Of a stretch of DNA of 7,388 nt, positions 1-7,185 are shown one piece after another (positions within the stretch are counted from its first letter, which is position 1; each line of letters starts with the position of its first letter). The stretch covers positions 1-7,388 of the forward strand of contig JANWIB010000123.1 in assembly GCA_025450155.1 (NCBI GenBank), read 5' to 3'. This DNA is from Sphingobacteriaceae bacterium (lineage in GTDB: Bacteria > Bacteroidota > Bacteroidia > Sphingobacteriales > Sphingobacteriaceae). Under the pieces are notes generated by a model that was not told the origin of the DNA, did no database searches, and saw only the letters and a list, made by a program, of their open reading frames with translations. The position numbers and the translations under genes were made by a program.

Positions 1-2794
1 AAGTCTTTGTTCCCAAAAATGCAGGGCGAGGAATAATAGCGCTATTTAGATTAATCTGATATCTATCTTTACGAGCTTCTTCGATGCTTTTGAAACGTTT
101 ATCAGATCGTTTGTTTAAGTGAGCTTGGCGAGCTTTATTATATTCTTGCCGGATATTTTGGATATAAGTTTCACGCTGTTCACCATTCATTAAGCTGCTG
201 CAAACAGTAACACTTCTAGAAGCATCTAATACATGAATAACCGGGCCGGAGTAACCGGGTTCAACTTTTACAGCCGCATGAATACGCGATGTAGTTGCAC
301 CGCCAACAAGTAAGGGCACTGTAAATCCTTCACGTTCCATTTCTTTGGCAAAATGTACCATTTCATCCAGCGAAGGTGTAATTAATCCACTAAGCCCAAT
401 GATATCTACATTTTCTTCTTTAGCTCGCTTAATGATTTCTTGTGCCGGAACCATGACACCCATGTCAATCACTTCAAAATTGTTGCAGGCTAAAACTACA
501 CCCACAATATTTTTTCCAATATCATGAACATCTCCTTTTACGGTTGCCAGTAACACTTTTCCCGCTGAACTGCTGCTAGTATCGGATGGGTTGTTTCGTT
601 TTTCTTCTTCAATAAATGGAAGGAGATAAGCCACCGCTTTTTTCATCACCCTGGCCGATTTTACTACTTGTGGTAAAAACATTTTTCCTGATCCAAAGAG
701 ATCTCCAACGATATTCATTCCATCCATTAACGGGCCTTCAATTACCTGTAAAGGGCGGTCATACTTCTTCCGGGCTTCCTCTACGTCGTCATCCAGGTAA
801 TCGATAATGCCTTTTACCAAAGCGTGTGATAAACGCTCTTCGACAGTTCCCTTACGCCATTCTTCGTCTTTTACGGACTCTTTGCCTTTTGATTTTACGG
901 TTTCGGCAAATTCTACCAACCTTTCGGTAGCATCAGAACGGCGGTTTAAAAGCACATCTTCAACACGCTCCAGTAAATCTTTATGGATTTCTTCATAGAC
1001 TTCCAGCATGCCAGCATTCACAATTCCCATGTCCAGTCCTGCTTTAATAGCATGATAAAGAAATGCCGAATGCATTGCTTCACGAACGGTGTTATTTCCT
1101 CTGAAAGAGAAGGAAATATTAGAAACACCACCACTAACTTTTGCCAAAGGAAGATTTTCTTTTATCCAGCGGGTAGCATTTATAAAATCAACCGCGTAAT
1201 TATTATGCTCTTCTAAGCCTGTTGCTACAGTAAGAATATTAGGGTCAAAAATGATGTCCTGAGGCGGAAAACCTATTTTGTTTACAAGAATATCGTAAGA
1301 ACGTTTACAGATTTCGATCCGGCGTTCATAATTGTCGGCTTGTCCCTGCTCATCAAAAGCCATTACTACTACGGCAGCGCCATATTTTAATATTTTTTTG
1401 GCTTGCTCAATAAATTTTTCTTCGCCTTCTTTTAAAGAGATAGAGTTAACAATTCCTTTTCCTTGCAAGCATTTTAATCCAGCCTCAATTACAGTCCATT
1501 TGGAAGAGTCAACCATAATGGGGAGCTTGGCTATGTCTGGTTCAGAAGCAATAAGATTTAAAAACTTAGTCATTGCAGCTTCAGAATCCAGCATACCTTC
1601 ATCCATATTCACATCAATCACTTGTGCCCCGCCTTCAACTTGCTGACGGGCTACGGATAAAGCGCCTTCATAATCTCCACTTAAAATCAGTTTTGAAAAT
1701 TTTGGAGAACCGGTGATGTTTGTACGTTCGCCAATATTTACAAATATACTTTCCGGAGTGATTTTTACCGGTTCTAATCCACTCAGGCGGAGATGAGATT
1801 CTGGATAGCTAATTTTTCTTGGAGGATGTTTAGCCGCTTTTTCAGCAATACAATTGATATGGTCTGGGGTAGTGCCACAGCATCCGCCCACAATATTTAC
1901 AAAGCCGCTCTTAATAAAATCTTCTACTAAATGAGCGGTTTGATGTGGTACTTCATCATAGGCGCCAAACTCGTTGGGTAAGCCTGCGTTTGGATAGGCT
2001 GAAATATAGCATCCTGCTTTTTCGGACAATTCTTCGATATGCGGGCGCATTTCTTTTGCGCCTAACGCACAGTTTAAACCGATGCTTAACAGATTGGCAT
2101 GGCTTACAGAGTTTAAGAAGGCTTCTACGGTTTGGCCGGACAGTGTTCGTCCGCTGGCATCAGTAATTGTCCCCGAAACCATGATTTCTAACTTGCGACC
2201 AATTACTTCTTCGTATTGTTTAATAGCGAAAATGCCTGCTTTAGCATTCAGCGTATCGAAAATGGTTTCGATTAATAATACATCGGCTCCGCCATCCACT
2301 AATCCGCGTACTTGCTCATAATAGGCTTCTACTAAATCATCAAACGTAACTGCCCGGTAACCCGGATCATTCACATCGGGTGACATGGAAGCCGTTCTGT
2401 TTGTTGGGCCGATGGCTCCGGCTACGAAACGGGGTTTATCAGGATTTTTGATTGTAAATTCTTCGGCAACTTCTTTTGCTAACCGGGCGCCCTCATAACT
2501 CATTTCGTATGACAGGTCTTCCATCTGGTAATCTGCCATGGAAATGCGTTGTGTACTGAAGGTATTGGTTTCGATAAGATCGGCACCGGCTTTCAGGTAT
2601 TCTGCATGAATCGCTTTTACTATATCTGGACGGGTAAGATTCAGCAAATCATTATTTCCCTTTACATCGCAAGGATGATTTTTAAACCGCTCTCCGCGAA
2701 AATCTGCTTCTGTTAACTGATAGCGTTGGATCATCGTTCCCATAGCGCCATCAATCACTAATATTCGCTTTTCTAACTCTTTTCTAATATTCAT
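1..2794 (-). CDS. metH: Methionine synthase, cobalamin-dependent (MetH), C-terminus cut by window edge
   Basis: This cytoplasmic enzyme moves a methyl group from 5-methyltetrahydrofolate through cobalamin to homocysteine, giving methionine. The frame is open for 931 codons from ATG (2792-2794) to the left edge. Domains in order: homocysteine-binding (about residues 8-325) with the three zinc cysteines in LNCALG (C242) and GGCCGTTPDH (C305, C306); pterin-binding (about 345-610) with NIGERTNITGS (G355 region) and SFRGNN; cobalamin cap (about 640-735); Rossmann cobalamin domain with GDVHDIGKN, H757 being the lower cobalt ligand, then GLSGLITPSLDEM; and the beginning of the SAM-binding activation domain (RPAFLGTK) where the window ends. 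These residues lie within 2-5 positions of their E. coli MetH equivalents (C247, C310, C311, H759). Four spot checks stay in one frame, so I see no frameshift. Roughly 300 residues are missing. The leader carries a SAM riboswitch. Identification is secure. Confidence 0.97.
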   Translation of the reverse strand, partial: MNIRKELEKRILVIDGAMGTMIQRYQLTEADFRGERFKNHPCDVKGNNDLLNLTRPDIVKAIHAEYLKAGADLIETNTFSTQRISMADYQMEDLSYEMSYEGARLAKEVAEEFTIKNPDKPRFVAGAIGPTNRTASMSPDVNDPGYRAVTFDDLVEAYYEQVRGLVDGGADVLLIETIFDTLNAKAGIFAIKQYEEVIGRKLEIMVSGTITDASGRTLSGQTVEAFLNSVSHANLLSIGLNCALGAKEMRPHIEELSEKAGCYISAYPNAGLPNEFGAYDEVPHQTAHLVEDFIKSGFVNIVGGCCGTTPDHINCIAEKAAKHPPRKISYPESHLRLSGLEPVKITPESIFVNIGERTNITGSPKFSKLILSGDYEGALSVARQQVEGGAQVIDVNMDEGMLDSEAAMTKFLNLIASEPDIAKLPIMVDSSKWTVIEAGLKCLQGKGIVNSISLKEGEEKFIEQAKKILKYGAAVVVMAFDEQGQADNYERRIEICKRSYDILVNKIGFPPQDIIFDPNILTVATGLEEHNNYAVDFINATRWIKENLPLAKVSGGVSNISFSFRGNNTVREAMHSAFLYHAIKAGLDMGIVNAGMLEVYEEIHKDLLERVEDVLLNRRSDATERLVEFAETVKSKGKESVKDEEWRKGTVEERLSHALVKGIIDYLDDDVEEARKKYDRPLQVIEGPLMDGMNIVGDLFGSGKMFLPQVVKSARVMKKAVAYLLPFIEEEKRNNPSDTSSSSAGKVLLATVKGDVHDIGKNIVGVVLACNNFEVIDMGVMVPAQEIIKRAKEENVDIIGLSGLITPSLDEMVHFAKEMEREGFTVPLLVGGATTSRIHAAVKVEPGYSGPVIHVLDASRSVTVCSSLMNGEQRETYIQNIRQEYNKARQAHLNKRSDKRFKSIEEARKDRYQINLNSAIIPRPAFLGTKT

Positions 2795-2797
2795 CTT

Positions 2798-2889
2798 TAG
2801 TATCAAGTAATTAGTATCAAGTATCAGGACTGATCTCCGGGGGTAATATCAAAATCTTGATATTATTGACTCGATACTTGCTATTAATT
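2798..2889. repeat. Tandem plus inverted repeat element in the metH leader (AGTATCAAGTA family)
   Basis: A 14-bp unit is repeated in tandem at 2798-2811 and 2812-2825; the two copies share TAGTATCAAGTA. The stretch 2809-2825 (AATTAGTATCAAGTATC) pairs with 2873-2889 (GATACTTGCTATTAATT) at 15 of 17 positions. Inside lies a perfect 9-bp hairpin, TAATATCAA (2844-2852) and TTGATATTA (2857-2865), with loop AATC. The whole element sits between the SAM aptamer and the metH ATG and stops three bases short of the start codon, so it is transcribed as part of the 5' leader. It could be a dispersed intergenic repeat that has moved into the leader, or part of the regulatory structure; the sequence alone does not decide. 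Confidence 0.75.
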
Positions 2890-2898
2890 GGCTTATTT

Positions 2899-2929
2899 TG
2901 AAAAGTCGGTTACTGGCTTTTGACTTTCA
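2899..2929 (-). promoter_or_regulatory. Hairpin directly after the SAM aptamer, possible expression platform
   Basis: In the metH transcript, TGAAAGTC (2929 to 2922) can pair with GACTTTTCA (2907 to 2899), giving 8 bp with one bulged U and a 14-nt loop. It follows immediately on the 3' strand of aptamer helix P1. The run after it is CAAAATAAG, not a U tract, so it is not a standard intrinsic terminator. The same CTTTTC (2905 to 2900) could instead pair with GAAAAG (2940 to 2935), which covers the junction before P1 and its first base, so the two pairings exclude each other. That is what a ligand-switched platform needs, but the role is inference. Confidence 0.4.
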
Positions 2930-3039
2930 CTTATCTTTTCCTGATCTTAAGTACAGATCGAGGATAGAATGTAGCACCTTGTTTGCACAGGTTGCTAAGA
3001 CTTCGCAGGGTCTATTCCCTCCGTCTTTCTCAATAAGCG
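2928..3039 (-). ncRNA. SAM-I (S-box) riboswitch aptamer controlling metH
   Basis: Read on the minus strand, this leader RNA matches the S-box pattern in order. P1 pairs CTTATT (3037 to 3032) with GATAAG (2935 to 2930), extendable by two pairs (one G-U). P2 pairs AAGAC with GTCTT, enclosing the inner GAGGG...ACCCT helix, and is followed by the conserved GCAACC. P3 is the CCT...AAGGTGCTA segment around 2975-2990. P4 pairs GATCT with AGATC around a GTACTTA loop, extended by TCCT/AGGA past one bulged C. S-box RNAs bind S-adenosylmethionine and usually lower expression of methionine and SAM genes when SAM is plentiful; metH downstream is a classic target. The promoter just upstream would start the transcript a few bases before P1. 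The fold was done by eye, without a covariance model score. Confidence 0.93.
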
Positions 3040-3042
3040 GGA

Positions 3043-3073
3043 CAAAGGTAAGATTTTTTGACAAAACCCCAAA
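3043..3073 (-). promoter_or_regulatory. metH promoter, Bacteroidota -33/-7 type
   Basis: On the minus strand TTTG (3073 to 3070) is followed by a 19-base spacer and TACCTTTG (3050 to 3043). This matches the TTTG-N19-21-TAnnTTTG consensus of the Bacteroidota primary sigma factor at every fixed position. A start about seven bases downstream of the -7 box would begin the RNA right at the first pairs of riboswitch helix P1, so promoter and aptamer support one another. The -33 box lies only 12 bases beyond the stop codon of the lipoprotein gene. Confidence 0.8.
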
Positions 3074-3085
3074 TAGATTACCGGG

Positions 3086-3505
3086 CTATTTTGTATTTAG
3101 AATTTCGACCCTTACATGCATAGAACCCGGATCGGAAGGATTAGTAAGATATAGGTTATAGATTATTTCTGCTGAGCTGCGAATGGTAGTATGAACTGAT
3201 TCTGCATAAACCTCATAATCGGTATTATTTACTTTGTATCGTATAATTAAATTATTTCGGGGTTCGTTTTTTTGAATGTATTTGGTGAATTGTTTTGAAC
3301 CTAAATCACCAGAAAAAAGAAGGTATTCTTCCTTTCCGGCCCAGTCAGGCGGCCAAAAAATTCTAAGGTTTTTGATATCGTAATCTGTATCGTTTTTAAA
3401 CCGGAGTTTTATATCTACTTTTTCCGGACAGGCCGTTAATAAAACCGTAATGAATAGTGCTAATAGACTATATATTACAGTTTTTAATTTACTAAATGAG
3501 CTCAT
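3086..3505 (-). CDS. Small lipoprotein of unknown function
   Basis: The 139-residue product begins with a basic N-terminus (K6, K8), a hydrophobic stretch (about 9-23) and the lipobox LTAC with C26 as the predicted lipidated residue, so it should be exported and anchored in a membrane as a mature protein of about 114 residues. The mature part is rich in alternating polar and hydrophobic residues and reads as mainly beta strand (KVDIKLRFKND, NLIIRYKVN, DYEVYAES, MHVRVEIL), compatible with a small beta sandwich, but I recognise no family. The ATG at 3503-3505 lies 34 bp after the stop of the upstream gene on the same strand, with no recognisable promoter between, so the two are probably co-transcribed. 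No terminator is visible before the metH promoter that follows it. The lipoprotein call is firm; the function is unknown. Confidence 0.8.
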   Translation of the reverse strand: MSSFSKLKTVIYSLLALFITVLLTACPEKVDIKLRFKNDTDYDIKNLRIFWPPDWAGKEEYLLFSGDLGSKQFTKYIQKNEPRNNLIIRYKVNNTDYEVYAESVHTTIRSSAEIIYNLYLTNPSDPGSMHVRVEILNTK

Positions 3506-3539
3506 ACAGTGTCTTTAAAAGCAATATAGAAAATTTAAA

Positions 3540-4106
3540 TTAATTAAGTCTCCTAATTAGCTGTTCCTCAACCTTTTTAAATACTTGTAGCGGTTTTAAG
3601 TTGCGCCAGGTCATTTGATCGAGCTGGCCACCAAAATTAATATAGTAATCAATATGATTACGTTTAAATTCATCAATAACATGTTCCCGGAAGTTAATTC
3701 CGGCAATCCATCCGTCTTCAACCTCCTGAAACCACTCTTCATAATACAGATCATCAGAGGAATGAAAATTGAGTATGTTTTCACCAATTAAAATGAATTT
3801 ATCAATACCTTCCTGAATCATTAATTCGATAATTTCTCTTTTTAAAAGCATGATATCATTGTATAGGGCATCGTTCCATTCGCCTATAAATTCAATAATA
3901 GCGTAACGACGGTCATAATCAACATAAAGTACTTTCAAATAAAGCGTTAGTGATCCGAATTCATCCCATTGAGGGTGGATATAGTAATTGTAAATCAGTT
4001 TGTCGAATTCAAACTCACTGTATTGGGTTTGGTAAAATGGGGATCGCTCATCTTCTGCTGCGATGTAATCATCACGCCAGCGATAATATGGTTCAATTTC
4101 GTGCAT
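3540..4106 (-). CDS. Conserved-looking hypothetical protein (YYRWRDDYI...AEDERSPFY)
   Basis: A soluble protein of 188 residues starting MHEIEPYYRWRDDY, with no signal peptide or membrane segment. It is acidic and unusually rich in aromatic residues (PYYRWRDDY, YNYYIHPQWDEFG, YYEEWFQEVEDGWI, HIDYYINFGG). The middle part alternates predicted strands and a helix (YAIIEFIGEWNDALYNDIMLLKREIIELMIQEGIDKFILIGENIL), suggesting an alpha/beta fold. I have an impression of similar proteins in Bacteroidota genomes, but I know no function. The frame stays open upstream to a TTG at 4146-4148, adding 14 residues with a CDFCIC cysteine cluster. I prefer the ATG at 4104-4106 because it begins the family-like part and a possible -7 box (4126-4133) overlaps the longer version. 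It probably heads a two-gene unit with the lipoprotein downstream and is divergent from the S41 peptidase. Confidence 0.8.
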   Translation of the reverse strand: MHEIEPYYRWRDDYIAAEDERSPFYQTQYSEFEFDKLIYNYYIHPQWDEFGSLTLYLKVLYVDYDRRYAIIEFIGEWNDALYNDIMLLKREIIELMIQEGIDKFILIGENILNFHSSDDLYYEEWFQEVEDGWIAGINFREHVIDEFKRNHIDYYINFGGQLDQMTWRNLKPLQVFKKVEEQLIRRLN

Positions 4107-4125
4107 GTTTTTCTTTTCGCAGATA

Positions 4126-4157
4126 CAAAAATCGCAATATTTAATCAAACACTGAAA
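4126..4157 (-). promoter_or_regulatory. Possible promoter of the hypothetical gene
   Basis: On the minus strand GATTTTTG (4133 to 4126) differs from the Bacteroidota -7 box TAnnTTTG only in its first base, and TTTC (4157 to 4154) lies 20 bases upstream, one base off the -33 box. Transcription would begin near 4119, leaving a leader of about a dozen bases before the ATG at 4106. Both boxes are imperfect in AT-rich DNA, so the call is tentative. Confidence 0.35.
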
Positions 4158-4215
4158 TAGGTATAATTGGAATGCAATATTGTTAAAATTAGCTGTAATT
4201 TATTGTGTGATTTAT

Positions 4216-4223
4216 TACTTTTG
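4216..4223 (+). promoter_or_regulatory. Possible -7 box of the S41 peptidase gene
   Basis: TACTTTTG matches the Bacteroidota -7 consensus TAnnTTTG. Nothing close to TTTG lies 19-21 bases upstream, so the -33 element is weak or absent. If used, transcription would start around 4230 and leave a leader of only about 9 bases, with no Shine-Dalgarno sequence. Confidence 0.35.
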
Positions 4224-4238
4224 GTGTTCTAAATTACA

Positions 4239-5855
4239 ATGCGGTCATTTACCAAAAAAAATCTTCTTGTTGCTGCCTGTTATACCGGAGTACTTATTCT
4301 TGGAATGTTTCTGGGACCCAGATTCACTAAAGAAAATGGGAATAGTTTGAACGGGTCTTTTTTGCCTTTTTTTGGAGGTGGGCGATTTGAAAAAGTAGAT
4401 AATCTTTTAAAGATTATTGATGCAAAATATGTTGATCCTGTTAAAATAGATACCCTACAGAAATTAGCGATTGATGAGATTCTTCAAAAATTAGATCCAC
4501 ATTCTGCTTACCTTCCGCCCGCTGAAGCACAATACCTGGAGGATGATCTGGAAGGCCATTTTAATGGAATAGGCATAGAATACTCTATGGTTGAAGATAC
4601 CTTGCTGGTGACATCTGTTATTAATCACAGCCCGGCTTATAAGGCTGGATTAAGGCCAGGCAATCAAATTTTAGAAATCAATAAAAAAAATATTGCCGGT
4701 AAAGGCATGCGCCCTGATAAAATTATTGAGTTAATAAGAGGCGAGGAAGGGACTTGGGTACAGCTATTGGTAAAAAGTCAGATGGATAAAAAGCATAAAT
4801 TGATACCTGTTGAGCGAGGCCAAATTAATACGAGTAGTGTGGATGCAGCTTATATGATTACCAGTAAAACCGGTTATATTAAGATTAGCAAGTTTGGGGC
4901 GCAAACAGATGAGGATTTTGTTGCTTCGTTAAAGAGATTGCGACAGGTTGGGATGAGTAACCTTATTTTGGACTTGCGTGCAAATGGAGGGGGGTATTTA
5001 AATTCGGCTACTAAATTGGCTGATGAGTTCCTGGAAGAGAAGAAATTAATTGTTTACACTCAAGGCTTGCATGAACCACGAATAGATTATTTTGCTACGG
5101 ATGAAGGAAGTTTTGAAAAAGGAAGACTTGTTGTATTGATTGATGAAAAGACGGCTTCGGCTAGTGAAATTGTTGCCGGAGCAATTCAGGATTTGGATCG
5201 TGGAGTTGTTATCGGACGCCGTTCTTTTGGTAAAGGATTGGTGCAGGAGCAATTTGATTTTGGCGATGGTTCGGTTTTGAACCTTACTATAGCACGTTAC
5301 TATACTCCATCCGGTAGATCCATACAACGGTCCTATAAAAATGGAGTCGAAGCTTATTATCGCGAAGCAAATGAACGCTATGTCAATGCAGCGATAAAAC
5401 CCGATGAAAAAAGACTCGAAGATAGTTTATACAACAAAGATAACGTGTATAAAACTTCTAAAGGAAGGTTAATGTATGGTGGTGGTGGCATTACCCCTGA
5501 TATTTATGTTGCACCTGATACATCAGGATTTACTAATTTCTTTTATCAGGTAAGTACTAAAGGTTTGTTAGAGAGCTTCTTATTCACCCACTTAATTAAA
5601 TCTTCAGCACCCGTGTCCGGAGATGATTTTCTCGCCAAGTTCAACTTAAATGGAATACAATATAAAACCTTTGTTGACATTGCGTTATCAAAAGGAATAA
5701 AAGCAAACGAACGAGAGATAGAACTGGCTCAGCCTTTAATAAGCAAAGAGCTTAAGGCCCTGCTTGGTCGATATTACTATGGAAACGAAATGTTTTACAG
5801 GGTATTAAATGCTTCGGATAAAACGCTTTCCCGTTCGTTAGAAGTGCTGAAATAA
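4239..5855 (+). CDS. S41 family C-terminal processing peptidase with PDZ domain (CtpA/Prc-like)
   Basis: The 538-residue protein is a serine protease of the tail-specific type, cutting exported proteins near their C-termini. One hydrophobic segment (about 8-26) after a basic start (KK, 6-7) acts as signal anchor, placing the rest in the periplasm. Residues about 54-106 hold the family's N-terminal helical part with LDPHSAYLPP. The PDZ domain is about 107-182, with GIGIEY as its peptide-binding loop and SPAYKAGLRPGNQILEIN. The catalytic core (about 195-425) contains LDLRANGGG and TASASEIVAGA. S307 is the expected nucleophile and K332 in SFGKG the general base, 25 residues apart as in E. coli Prc; Q336 matches the third residue used by CtpB. 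Core strand RYYTPSGRSIQ follows. The last 110 residues or so lack a domain I recognise. The gene stands alone, divergent from the hypothetical gene and tail-to-tail with der, 24 bp apart. The substrate cannot be inferred. Confidence 0.95.
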   Translation: MRSFTKKNLLVAACYTGVLILGMFLGPRFTKENGNSLNGSFLPFFGGGRFEKVDNLLKIIDAKYVDPVKIDTLQKLAIDEILQKLDPHSAYLPPAEAQYLEDDLEGHFNGIGIEYSMVEDTLLVTSVINHSPAYKAGLRPGNQILEINKKNIAGKGMRPDKIIELIRGEEGTWVQLLVKSQMDKKHKLIPVERGQINTSSVDAAYMITSKTGYIKISKFGAQTDEDFVASLKRLRQVGMSNLILDLRANGGGYLNSATKLADEFLEEKKLIVYTQGLHEPRIDYFATDEGSFEKGRLVVLIDEKTASASEIVAGAIQDLDRGVVIGRRSFGKGLVQEQFDFGDGSVLNLTIARYYTPSGRSIQRSYKNGVEAYYREANERYVNAAIKPDEKRLEDSLYNKDNVYKTSKGRLMYGGGGITPDIYVAPDTSGFTNFFYQVSTKGLLESFLFTHLIKSSAPVSGDDFLAKFNLNGIQYKTFVDIALSKGIKANEREIELAQPLISKELKALLGRYYYGNEMFYRVLNASDKTLSRSLEVLK

Positions 5856-5879
5856 TTAACAGGATTATGCTTTTATATT

Positions 5880-7181
5880 TTATTTCTGTCTGAAATAAAC
5901 CTGAATAGGAACTCCACTAAAATAGAAATTTTCCCGTAATTTATTTTCTACAAAGCGTCTGTAAGGTTCTTTAATGTATTGAGGTAGATTGCAAAAAAAG
6001 GCAAACATGGGCGAGCTGGCATTGATTTGAGTAATGTATTTAATCTTCACATATTTACCTTTGGTAGATGGTGGAGGATAGTTTTCAATAATCGGAAGCA
6101 TTACATCATTCAGTTTAGAGGTAGGGACTTTTTTTAGTTTATTTTCGTAAACATGCGCTGCTGCTTCTATCGCCTTAAATATGCGTTGCTTTTCTGTTAC
6201 CGAAGTGAAAACGATCGGAATATCCGTAAACGGCGCCAATCGGTTTCTAATCTCCTCTTCAAATGCTTTGGAGGTTTTATGATTTTTTTCAATCAGATCC
6301 CATTTATTAACCAGAATAACGATACCTTTTTTATTCTTTTCGGCCAGGTGGAAAATATTAATATCTTGTGATTCGATGCCTTCAACGGCATCAATCATTA
6401 AAATAGTTACGTCAGCTTCTTCCAGCGCCTTTATGGTACGCATTACCGAGTAAAACTCAATGTTCTCTTTAACTTTTGTTTTTTTTCTGAGTCCGGCGGT
6501 ATCAATCAGCATAAATTCGTGCCCGAACTGATTATAATGAATGTGTATCGAATCGCGGGTAGTACCGGCTATTGGTGTTACAATATTCCGTTCCTTTCCA
6601 ATTAAGGCATTGATTAAAGAAGATTTACCAACATTCGGGCGGCCGACAATGGCGTATTTAGGTAATGAGGATGCTTCTTCATCTTCCTCTTCAAAATGTT
6701 TTACCATTTCGTCCAGCAATTCGCCTGTACCCGAGCCCGTCATGGAGGAAATAGGATAAATGTCTCCTAAGCCAAAGCTGTAAAAAATCGGCGTATCATT
6801 AAGCAATTGGTTATTGTCAACTTTGTTAGCTATAACAAAAACCGGTTTATTACCTCTTCTTAAAATGTCCGCAATGTCATCGTCTAAGTCTGTAATCCCG
6901 GTGGTTACATCTACCATAAATAAGATTACCGCTGCTTCTTCAATGGCACTAAGTACCTGTTCGCGAATGGCGACTTCAAAAACATCTTCAGAATTGGCTA
7001 CGTAACCGCCGGTATCAATTACCGTAAATGGGTGTCCCGTCCATTCTGCCATTCCATAATGACGATCACGTGTAACGCCGCTCATGTTATCCACAATTGC
7101 CTTTCTGGTTTCGGTTAAGCGGTTATATAAGGTGGATTTCCCTACGTTCGGACGGCCTACTATTGCTACGATATTGCTCAT
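5880..7181 (-). CDS. der: Ribosome biogenesis GTPase Der (EngA)
   Basis: Der is an essential cytoplasmic GTPase that helps mature the large ribosomal subunit. The 433 residues hold two tandem G domains and a KH-like C-terminal domain. G domain 1: G9RPNVGKS16, switch T37 in SGVTRD, DTGG (56-59), NKVD (119-122). G domain 2: G180RPNVGKS187, GTTRD (206-210), DTAG (227-230), NKWD (292-295). The acidic linker between them is short (EEEDEEASS, about 164-172). The KH-like part runs from about 350 to the end with PPPSTKGKYVKIKYITQ. All nucleotide-binding motifs are intact and the length is ordinary for the family, shorter than E. coli Der. The ATG at 7179-7181 begins directly before the first P-loop strand (MSNIVAIVGRPN), so the start is sound. 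It follows era in the same direction after a 122-bp gap filled with repeats; no promoter of the -33/-7 type is visible in the gap, so read-through from era is plausible. Confidence 0.98.
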   Translation of the reverse strand: MSNIVAIVGRPNVGKSTLYNRLTETRKAIVDNMSGVTRDRHYGMAEWTGHPFTVIDTGGYVANSEDVFEVAIREQVLSAIEEAAVILFMVDVTTGITDLDDDIADILRRGNKPVFVIANKVDNNQLLNDTPIFYSFGLGDIYPISSMTGSGTGELLDEMVKHFEEEDEEASSLPKYAIVGRPNVGKSSLINALIGKERNIVTPIAGTTRDSIHIHYNQFGHEFMLIDTAGLRKKTKVKENIEFYSVMRTIKALEEADVTILMIDAVEGIESQDINIFHLAEKNKKGIVILVNKWDLIEKNHKTSKAFEEEIRNRLAPFTDIPIVFTSVTEKQRIFKAIEAAAHVYENKLKKVPTSKLNDVMLPIIENYPPPSTKGKYVKIKYITQINASSPMFAFFCNLPQYIKEPYRRFVENKLRENFYFSGVPIQVYFRQK

Positions 7182-7185
7182 TTTC

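Noticed and set aside
345..2321. Several plus-strand open frames of 60-104 codons
   Set aside because: All lie antisense to the continuous metH frame, whose catalytic motifs are intact; their translations resemble no protein family.
2844..2865. 9-bp perfect hairpin as a rho-independent terminator for metH attenuation
   Set aside because: In the metH direction it is followed by CCCCCGG rather than a U tract, and the stem is almost wholly A-U.
2898..3161. Plus-strand open frame of 87 codons
   Set aside because: It runs antisense through the riboswitch and the end of the lipoprotein gene, is not protein-like in composition, and has no start signals.
4107..4148. TTG-started 14-residue N-terminal extension of the hypothetical protein with CDFCIC
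   Set aside because: It overlaps a possible -7 promoter box, uses a rarer start codon, and the family-like sequence begins right after the internal ATG.
5046..5327. Minus-strand open frame of 93 codons
   Set aside because: It is antisense to the catalytic core of the S41 peptidase and looks like a shadow of that coding sequence.
5856..5879. Possible bidirectional terminator between the S41 gene and der
   Set aside because: Only a 5-bp ATAAT/ATTAT stem around 5851-5867 can be drawn in this 24-bp gap, followed by an AT-rich but interrupted T run. That is too weak in AT-rich DNA to annotate.
6153..7005. Plus-strand open frames opposite der
   Set aside because: They are antisense shadows of der, which is complete with both sets of GTPase motifs.
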